A DNA stretch of 64,000 bases from Atriophallophorus winterbourni (Eukaryota > Platyhelminthes > Trematoda > Plagiorchiida > Microphallidae), in contig JACCGJ010010186.1 in NCBI GenBank assembly GCA_013407085.1, forward strand, positions 1 through 64,000, in the 5' to 3' direction. How positions within the stretch are numbered: position 1 is the stretch's first letter; every line of letters starts with the position of its first letter. A program made the position numbers and the translations under genes. Shown piece after piece: positions 56,528 through 64,000 of the stretch. The notes under the pieces are model-generated. The model saw nothing but the letters and a program-made list of their open reading frames with translations, did not search any database and had not been told where the DNA came from.

Positions 56528-58183
56528 ATGACTGCTGTGCTGGATGAGAAACGCTCAGCATTCTTGAGGTTCAAAGGTATGCCAACAGATGAAAACATAC
56601 GTCTTCTAAGAGCAGCTAGAAATAAGGTTCAACAGACTGCAAGGCGTTGTGCAAACGACTATTGGACTGAAGTTAGCCTCAATATCCAAAAAGCTGCGGA
56701 TACCGGCAATTTTCACGGTATGTATAATGGGATCAAGAGAGCCATTGGCCCAAACAAACTTAAAACGGCTCCCATTAAGTCTTTATCTGGTAAGCCGATT
56801 GTCGACAAAACTCAACAGATGGAAAGAAGGGTAGAGCACTTCTCCTCCCTCTACTCTAGGGACAGTACGGTTCTACCGCATGCACTTGAAAATGTCGAAC
56901 GGTTGCCGACCATTGAATATCTAGATACCCCTCCTACACTTGATGAGCTCAATAAGGCAATCGACCGCTTAGAGAATGGGAAGGCCCCTGGTGACGACGG
57001 AATTCCACCTGAGCTCATCAAATGCGGTAGAGCAGCATTATTACAGCCTCTTCACCATTTGCTTCTTCAGTGCTGGCAGGACGGGGGTGTCCCACAAGAG
57101 ATGCGAGACACAAAGATCATCACGCTATTTAAGAATAAGGGTGACAGAGGCGACTGCAACAATTACAGAGGAATCTCCCTTCTGGATGTTGTAGGCAAAT
57201 TGTTTGCTAAAGTCGTACAGATCCGGCTGCAAGTTTTAGCTGATAGAATTTACTCCGAATCTCAATGCGGCTTCCGCAAGGGAAGATCAACCGTTGACAT
57301 GATCTTCTCCCTGAGACAACTTCAAGAAAAGTGCCGGGAACAGCGTATGCCATTATACGCTGTTTTTATTGATTTAACTGAGGCATTCGACTACGTCAGC
57401 AGGGAGGGTCTCTTCAAAATGCTCGATCTGATAGGCTGCCCCCCAAGGCTGCTGAGACTCGTTATTTCGTTCCACTCAGGCATGAAAGGCTCAGTCCATT
57501 TTAACGGTTGCGGTTCAGAAGCATTTGAAATTCGCCGAGGTGTCAAACAAGGGTGTGTTCTTGCTCTCACGCTGTTCGGCATTTTCTTTGCTCTGCTTCT
57601 GAAGCACGCTTTTAAGATGAGAACAGAAGGCATTTACATACGCACGCGAAGTGATGGCAAGCTTTTCAACCTGAACCGGTTGAGAGCACAAACCAAAGTA
57701 CGAGATGTAATAATCCGTGACCTGTTGTTTGCCGACGATGCAGCCCTTATTGCTCACTCCCAAGAGAACCTACAGTCGCTAATGGACTGTTTTTCGTCGG
57801 CATGCAAAGACTTTGGTCTAACAATCAGCATGAGCAAGACCAAAGTTCTTTGTCGAGGGACTGTATCGCCGCCAATCATCACTGTTGGAAACTGTCAGCT
57901 CGAACCAGTACATCATTTCACATATCTTGGTTCAACCATTGCGGACAACCTCTCGTTAGACACGGAGATTGATAAGCGGATTGGCAGAGCAGCTGTCATC
58001 TTGTCCCGATTGAACTCTCGTGTTTGGGGTAACCGCAAGCTGACTGTAAAGACAAAGATGATGGTATACAGCGCGTGCGTTTTAAAAGTTACTATACGGG
58101 CCAGTGAACAACCTGGACCACCCTACGCAAGACACGAACGGAAGCTGAATTGCTTTCCATTACGAAGCATCGTCGTATCTTGA
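56528..58183 (+). pseudogene. RTE-A reverse transcriptase, 551-codon open frame
   Basis: The longest open frame in the window. Linker KRSAFLRFKGMPTDENIRLLR, then ENGKAPGDDGIPPELIKCGRA (56970), DTKIITLFKNKGDRGDCNNYRG, ISLLDVVGKLFAKVVQIRL, ESQCGFRKGRSTVDMIFSLRQLQ (57255-57325), YAVFIDLTEAFDYVSREGL (motif A Asp; Lys to Glu in LTKAFD), RRGVKQGCVLALTLFGIFFAL (57530), and intact FADD at 57728-57739 (LLFADDAALIAHSQEN). The thumb is CQLEPVHHFTYLGSTIADNLSLD and SRVWGNRKLTVKTKMMVYSACVL. The last about 30 residues are altered by a small disturbance after 58085. All core catalytic residues are present. Confidence 0.95.
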
Positions 58184-58189
58184 ACCTAT

Positions 58190-58711
58190 CGTGTTTTTTC
58201 TTTCCGGGGGCGTGTCCTTTTTGGGGGATTGGGACAGAGTGCTAACGCTGAAGTGCTTTCAAAAGCTGGTCTACAGAGCATGTTCACCCTATTACGTCAG
58301 CGCCGCCGGCGGTGGCTTGGTCATGTCTATAGAATGGAAAATGGTCGTATTCCGAAAGATCTACTCTACGGTGAGTTGCAATTAGGAAGTCGACCATTGG
58401 GCAGACCGAACTAGTGGTACAAAGACGTTTGTAATAGAGATATGAAAGCTCTTGGCATTGACCCGGCGAGTGTGGAAAAACTTGCTCTTGACCGCTCACA
58501 TTGGAGGCATTTTGGGTATAAAGCAGTTCGAGGGCAAGCCCGGGAGGAGCAAATAATATCTTATCAGCTCCTGGCGGCTGAACGCAGATCACGCCGCCGG
58601 CGTGCAACTGATGCAACACAACAGAGTTCTGACTATCGTTGCAAGCACTGCGGGAGAGATTGTTCCTCCCGAATTGGACTGTTTAGTCATTCAAAAAGCT
58701 GCAAAACATGA
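58190..58711 (+). pseudogene. RTE-A C-terminal region with a zinc-finger-like end
   Basis: After an odd G/T-rich patch (58187-58230) coding resumes as ANAEVLSKAGLQSMFTLLRQ and RRWLGHVYRMENGRIPKDLLYG (58240-58375). It then shifts to [21 protein letters not shown] and ends with YRCKHCGRDCSSRIGLFSHS followed by KSC (58632-58700). C-x2-C-x12-H-x4-C is a finger found at the C-terminus of this RTE group and may bind nucleic acid. It stops at TGA 58709-58711. Confidence 0.88.
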
Positions 58712-58774
58712 AATTCATGCGATGTGATGTACATTCATGGTCGACATCGACCGACGGAGGCCAACAACATTCCG

Positions 58775-59735
58775 AAACATCAATTTACATGTGGAGTGAA
58801 AGAAGAACTAAAGTAAAACGTCATATTTTGATACAATGTTTTCAAGCTTCGAGGGCCTAGTTAAATGGGTATTTGCATTCAAATGAACATTTTAATTTGA
58901 ATGTGGTGTTTCCATCTGGATTGAGAAATCAACGGCTAGTTGAATTTCAAATTCTTATCAATTTAAACGATATTTTATCCGAATACTCATGAAATGTTTG
59001 GTCAACATACGCTTTATCAGTTGCGTACATGAAGGCTCGATACATTTTTCAAACAAGGTTGCCTGATAAATACCATCTATATACATATCTTAAAGCTTCA
59101 AACAATTTCCCAAAATTAAAACCACAATAAAATTTCTACTTTGTGCTAAAGAATAAAACCGAATATTTTTTACGAGCACAGGTTTTACGAGCAAATAGAT
59201 AAACTTAAAACAAATTTAAAATATATCCTTCAAAATATAACCGTACTGATCAATTCAACGTGCTGTTCAAAATAAAATTTAACAACACTATGCGTGATGT
59301 AAACAGGAATTACTAATGTGAATTAGTATATGGCAACCTTCAATGATCGAAGAAAATGATGCTGATCAATGTCTTTATTCAAGTATTTTAATAAATAGTA
59401 GTTTCGGCAAGCGCGAATGTTCTTTTGGGCGTTTCTGATTATCGGGACATGGCTCCGAATGCGAGAGAAAAAATCGTACATAATAAAACTTAAGAAGGAA
59501 AACAATTTAAGTAATTTTACTTAGTGATAATTTTATATAAATGATCTGTAAATATAAAATACACAAAGGACATTTCAAGCAAAATGCCATTGTATCAACT
59601 CACCGTTGGCCAAAACATTTGTTACTGCATTTTTCACGAGTAATAATTTAGACGTGAATCAAATCGTCTATTAGTTCCACAAGAGTTTTATTTTCAAACA
59701 TGTGAATTGGAAACAATTAAATCTAAATCTACATG
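58775..59735. other. AT-rich, no gene seen
   Basis: Only short frames; nothing recognised. Confidence 0.6.
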
Positions 59736-59749
59736 TTCCCATGATCATT

Positions 59750-60265
59750 AACCAAAATGACTATTTGCATGCATTTCGATCACACACACAACGAACAGAT
59801 TCTTGCATTCATCAGGTAGGGACAGTACGATCAAGATCCACATGCACTTAACACAGTGAAGGAATGGTACACAAGTAGCGCTTGTATGCCTGTGTTGGAT
59901 TAGGCTGGTACAAACAACCTGTTCAATTACATGTGTCCAAACACACGTATAATGGGGTTAAACCCATAAGCATGAACCAAGATGCTCATTTGCATGCATT
60001 TTCAACACATACACAACGACGGAATTCGCGCTGTTTGCACTCATCAGTTAAGAACAGTACGATCAAGATCCGCATGCCATTGAAATAGTGGAAGAATCGT
60101 ATGCATGTTGTGCTTATAAGCCACTGTTGGATAAGACTTGTACGAATAACCCGTTCAATCACATGCGCCAACGAAAATTTCGATTGTGTTAAACCCATAT
60201 AGAATAACAAAGTTATTTGTATGCATTTTTTTCACACACCACACTAATGCAACTTGCAAGAATCG
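59750..60265 (-). repeat. Tandem array of about 230-bp hammerhead-type repeats, type ii
   Basis: Two full units and a partial third. Each has GCATGCATTT, a CACACACA stretch, GCATTCATCAGG or GCACTCATCAG (59805-59816 and 60038-60048, 233 bp apart), an ACAGTACGATCAAGATCC block, and a GGATTAGGCTGGTAC-like or GGATAAGACTTGTAC block. The third starts at TTTGTATGCATTTTTTTCAC (60215-60235) and is cut short. Minus-strand ribozyme cores sit at the CATCAG positions. Confidence 0.8.
59995..60062 (-). ncRNA. Hammerhead ribozyme, type ii, array copy
   Basis: Minus strand: CUGAUGA, stem II GUGC-AAACA-GCGC (four pairs with one U-G), then GAAU where GAAA is expected, and UCCGUCG before GUUGUG. Stem II is intact and the first core strand is perfect. 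The A14-equivalent or A15.1 change to U suggests reduced or no activity. A neighbour at 59775-59825 keeps CUGAUGA but has lost stem II. Confidence 0.55.
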
Positions 60266-60274
60266 GTCACGGTT

Positions 60275-60670
60275 TGTGTGTGATGAAAATTAATGTAAAT
60301 AAAGATATTTATTCATGAAGATTGATTATGCCTCGTCTATATGTGTTTGATTCATTATGATGGTCGTGCCAGCCTTATCGAACAGTGTCTAACAGGCTCA
60401 AGCTTTGGATGTGTTCAGCACCTTTGACGAAACCATTTAAAATAGTTTTGTATTTTCGTGGAATGAGTGATGAAAATGCACGAAAATACGGAGTTTTGTT
60501 ACAGCTATTTTATAGTAAGAAGCCTACAAAATTTTTCAATAATAGTTGTTTGCAGAAAGTGTGCAGTGGAACGCATCACTTAAAATCTATTCGCACAATA
60601 TAATGAATTTTACTCCAGTTCTTATAGCTAATAAATAATATATTAACGAAAGATGCAGTAACATTATGCA
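60275..60670. other. No gene assigned
   Basis: A 72-codon plus-strand frame at 60385-60603 has no recognised motif. Confidence 0.45.
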
Positions 60671-60674
60671 AATT

Positions 60675-61970
60675 GGAAATAGATTTCGTGTAAGTTATGC
60701 GTGGTTGGTGGAGATTTCACTGCCATACAATGAAGCATTTATTACGCACGAACTGTTTACCATAATGTTTGTCTTCACAGTCAACATGCGGCTGTCCCTG
60801 ACAAGAGAATTGAAACAAGGCAATAGCTGCTTTGCCAATCCGCTTAGAAATTTCTGTGTCTATGGAGAGGGTCTACGCAATGGTTCAATCAAGATATGTG
60901 AAATGATGTACTAGTTGAAGCTGAGATTTTTCAACCGTGATGAATCGAGGCTATAATGGCCGTAGACCAAGGAATTCAGTCAGACTCCTTCTGATTGTCC
61001 GCCCAAAATTCTACATACCAAAGAAAAGCAATCAATTAGCGACTTGAGCTGCTATTGAAATTAAACAATAACGGCTGTATCCTCGATAAACTGGAGCAAC
61101 ACCGTGCGTGGTTCAAATGGTTCAGGTTAAAAAAAGCTTACCTACTCTACGCGTGCGTAAGTAAATACATTCAGTTATCGTTTTATGATTCAGCAACTGA
61201 GCGAGAAATCCCGAAAAACGGGAGCAAAAACATTCTTGTTGGACCTCTCAGTGAATATCAAACGCTACTGAACTGTAACCCTTAATATGAATTATGTCCT
61301 TCATGAAGGATTGCAAAGAATCAATGAGATTGAACATTCTTGGATGGCAGCCAATGAGATCAAGCATTTTGAAGAGACCCATCTTGCTAACGTTTAATTG
61401 TTCGATGGCCTGCATTATTTCCGAACATTTTTTGAAGTTAGCGAAGAGTATGTCTACCGTGCATTTACCTTCGCGAATGACACGTTGAGATCGGTAGTAA
61501 ACTTTATCAGCTGATTTCTTTAAACACACTGCAAAACTAAAGCAAACAATTTACAGACAACATTCAGAATAGTGATTCGTTGAGGATGTATCAGTCACAC
61601 TTATCTCCTATATTCATAATTAGCCTCAAAATTTTGTGTCCCGCATTCATGGGACATAATCCACTAGCTGGCACCGAAGGCACAATCGACGAAGTTGTCG
61701 TAGTGGAGCTCTTTTACAGCATTTAATGAGTTCAGGTTGGTTTCCTTCTTGTTCTGGAGCATTTATTCTTTCTAGGCAACCGATCATTTCATTGAGCGTT
61801 AGCGGTTGGTAAGCGCATGCTGTGGTTTTGAACCAATCGCTCATTCGAGATTTCTTCTTATCAAAATTAGAACGAGCGACTCGGCATATACAGTTTTAAA
61901 TGATTCCCGGCTTTCAGAATTTGAAACCAGTAGATTAAGACTCACACATAGGACCGACGTCTATCTGCCT
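60675..61970 (-). mobile_element. RTE-A fragment, minus strand, decayed
   Basis: From 61970 down it follows RTE-A from the end of the endonuclease to the thumb: AGACGTCGGTCC-type linker, SDWFKT (about 61840), GNQPELIKCCKRAPLRQLRRLCLRC (61770-61690), KVYYRSQRVIREGKCTVDILFAN (61510-61440), LFKMLDLIGCHPRMFNLIDSLQSFMKD (61380-61300), a decayed palm, and the STIA-like and NRKLTVKT-like blocks near 60860-60780. The 3' end is missing (stops near 60675). Confidence 0.8.
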
Positions 61971-61974
61971 ATCC

Positions 61975-62550
61975 CTCTATCCTTCTATCCGTGTATGCAA
62001 ACTGTTTTAGTCTATTAATATTTGCATTTAAACGTTTTGTCCCCTGATGCAGTTCCGCTGGGTCCCGCAGTACCACTCAGTATCCCCAAACTGCTCCGGT
62101 GATGAAAAGTTGAGAAACAATGTAGACGTACAGATATTATTCATTAGGTGGAATTATTCAGATTTCTTATTTCGAATATTCTTTGATTTATCATTATTTT
62201 CTGGAATTCTTACATTCCATTATCTATGTGCATAAACGTGTTCACACAGATGATTTATGATCATAGTTTCTTATCGGATGCGTGTAAATAGCACGAAAAT
62301 TATTGGGGTGTTTATGACAAAAATACATGAAAACACGAAATTTTCACATAAAAACTGTTCGTTTTGCTAAATATTGTTTAATCAATTTGAATTGAGACCA
62401 TAATAATCAATTTGTAACTCACGTTTTTTTCGGCACTTCTCAGCTAATAAAATTAGTTCAATTACTAATTAAAGCTTTATCAAAAGTATGAGTAAGCATG
62501 TATTATCGTTAACATTTCATTGCTCATGGCAATATGCCTTTGCACAGTGA
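61975..62550. other. AT-rich, no gene seen
   Basis: No recognised frame or repeat. Confidence 0.55.
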
Positions 62551-62557
62551 TGGCCTT

Positions 62558-63050
62558 ATGTTTGATTGACAGCCAAAATCTGTATCTGATCTTCACCAGT
62601 TTGCAGACGACGCTTCAAACTATATTTCTAAAATCAACGGTTATGGGCAAGTTGTTTCCCACTCGTATGGTCAATGTAAAGACTTTTCTTACCGCTCATG
62701 CAAATGAGGTTTTCCCAACGGTTGACTAGGTGATTTTAGCTCAACATGAAGTAGATCTTTTGAAATACCACCAGTTTTTTATTCTGCACACATCAGCCAG
62801 TTTATTTTTAGCCGGCGCTGGCTTAGTAGGGAAAACCTGATCTGTAGACCAGCTCTACAAAGCTCTTAAGTATTCGTCAGTGTGTCCTTTTACACTATGT
62901 TCATGTTCTTATGTACAGTGGAATTGCGGTTGCCACAGACACGAGAGTTCTATCAGGACAAACTAGTAGCTGCTCTGCTAATCCGTTTCTAAATATACGC
63001 GTCTACCGAGATGTTAACCTCAATTATATAAAGATATGTAATATTTTATT
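62558..63050 (-). mobile_element. RTE-A 3' fragment, minus strand, very decayed
   Basis: Nucleotide similarity to the RTE-A thumb and C-terminal part: the cluster CTGCTCTGCTAATCCGTTTCT (62972-62992) and CCAGTTTGCAGACGACGCTTC (62598-62618) correspond to 57985 and 58530 of the full element. No frame remains. Confidence 0.7.
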
Positions 63051-63054
63051 CAAG

Positions 63055-63915
63055 AATTAAAAAATGATAGCATAATAAACGAGAAATATCTATCCAGAAG
63101 TTTTATAAATGTTGCCGCAAGAACAGGTTAGACGTGTGACTAGAATTCCGCAAGGGATGATTAAGCCCGATTATTTATTCTCCCCTTGACAGGTTGAAAT
63201 TGCTACTCCGGTTAACACGCATTTAATTTCAGGTTAGTTTCTTGATTATAAAATCTTAAACTTTTTTTAAGACGCTCCAATTATAGCGACTTAATCGATA
63301 CGAATTTCTATACTGACAAAAACATTTCATTTTACTCTAACGGTCATTTATTACACACCCCATAAAAATAACATGCTCACTCTCCCGCAATGCCATCGCT
63401 TACGATGGCTGACTAAATATTAAAAATTCAAAGGGTCGTATTCTGAATGTCCTGATCTACTGGAAGTTAATTTTCACGAAATATACATTTGATTGTCCGT
63501 AATTATCTCGAAAATGTAATATGTGAAGTCAACATATGTGTTTTTCAATTTCAATGACAATATTCTTCCGTAGTTCCTAGTGAGATTTGTATTCCTTCCA
63601 GTAATTAGTTTGATAATTGTGTAACGTTCATCCCATTGTATTCGAATTGAGTCGTAAATGCTTTTTTTGAAAACGAATGATGCATTTCATCGCTAAAAAT
63701 CTCACCCATTTCCTGATCATGTTTTGATGAGGCTGAATACAGTTTCCATATTGGAGATAAAATGTTTGGGGTAAAAACATAAAATAATTAAACGAAATAT
63801 TCATTTGCATGCTTTTCCGTCGCAAAAATAAATAAATTATAAAATAATAAAATTGTAATTTCATCTTACGATCCAGAAATTAATTATACATAGAAATGTT
63901 GAAATATATGTTAGT
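63055..63915. other. AT-rich, no gene seen
   Basis: No recognised frame. GCATGCTTTTCCGTCGCA at 63808-63825 is a distant match to the start of the type ii repeat. Confidence 0.5.
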
Positions 63916-63917
63916 GC

Positions 63918-64000
63918 TCAAATACCCATCCCTTACACACCAATACCGGTTTCTGGCTTTGAGCTCTCATCAGGTGAATACAGTAAAATCAGTTTCAATG
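63918..64000 (-). repeat. Hammerhead repeat, type i, copy D (window edge)
   Basis: Minus strand: core CUGAUGA, stem II GAGC-UCAAA-GCCA (poorly paired), GAAA, CCGGUA and UUGGUGUGUAAGG. The stem III palindrome and core strands are intact but stem II is damaged. It runs on to the window end. Confidence 0.65.

Larger units (their letters stand above)
54757..58770 (+). mobile_element. RTE-A element, near full length, best preserved in the window
   Basis: About 4.0 kb: G+C-rich leader, endonuclease, RT and C-terminal finger, ending in GGAGGCCAACAACA (about 58757-58770). The other RTE-A copies align within it. I find no clear target duplication. Compared with an intact element it has one frameshift in the endonuclease (about 55925), one stop (56492) and a disturbed segment at 58085-58235. 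Confidence 0.92.

Noticed and set aside
30795..64000. A Penelope-like element coding region near the hammerhead repeats
   Set aside because: No Penelope RT motif or GIY-YIG endonuclease was found on either strand around any copy.
1..64000. tRNA, rRNA, spliced-leader RNA genes and CRISPR arrays
   Set aside because: No tRNA box pair, rRNA segment, flatworm spliced-leader sequence or regularly spaced direct-repeat array was seen.

Overview
The window is AT-rich (by eye roughly two thirds A+T) and looks like a repeat-dominated stretch of a trematode flatworm nuclear genome, most likely schistosome-like. The evidence is the element mix: several CR1-clade and RTE-clade non-LTR retrotransposons, a Ty3/Gypsy element whose Gag carries the CHCC finger typical of the CsRn1 group known from flukes, and hammerhead-ribozyme repeats. 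I found no convincing host protein-coding gene; one short minus-strand segment near 33.5-33.85 kb could be a host exon. Nearly all reading frames are retrotransposon relics broken by stops and frameshifts.

Layout. 1-10.6 kb: a large inverted repeat. The arms (1-2562 and 7646-10624) carry the same truncated RTE copy plus the same flank and the 3' end of a CR1 element; the left arm runs off the window edge. The 5.1-kb spacer holds the ORF1 region of another CR1-like element, split by a Gypsy/CsRn1-like element with a 4-bp target duplication. 10.4-23 kb: a series of CR1-like fragments on both strands, plus endonuclease and reverse-transcriptase scraps of another non-LTR family. 24.9-29.0 kb: a nearly full-length CR1-like element on the minus strand. 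30.8-42.4 kb: AT-rich spacer with dispersed hammerhead repeats, an RTE 3' end, a 5'-truncated copy of a second RTE family (RTE-B) and a CR1 copy. 42.8-47.7 kb: a CR1 3' half and a full-length RTE-B flanked by a 14-bp target duplication. 49.9-58.8 kb: two long RTE-A copies head to head, the plus-strand one being the best preserved element here. 59.7-60.3 kb: a tandem array of about 230-bp hammerhead-type repeats. 60.7-63.1 kb: two decayed RTE-A fragments. The window ends in another hammerhead repeat.

The most interesting system is the family of about 230-bp repeats whose minus strand encodes a type-I hammerhead ribozyme with a minimal stem III. The copy at 34742-34796 has every conserved core base. 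Two subfamilies keep stem II paired with different bases, and all copies point the same way over 33 kb. They resemble the hammerhead repeats of Penelope-like elements and animal retrozymes, but no Penelope reverse transcriptase is visible here.
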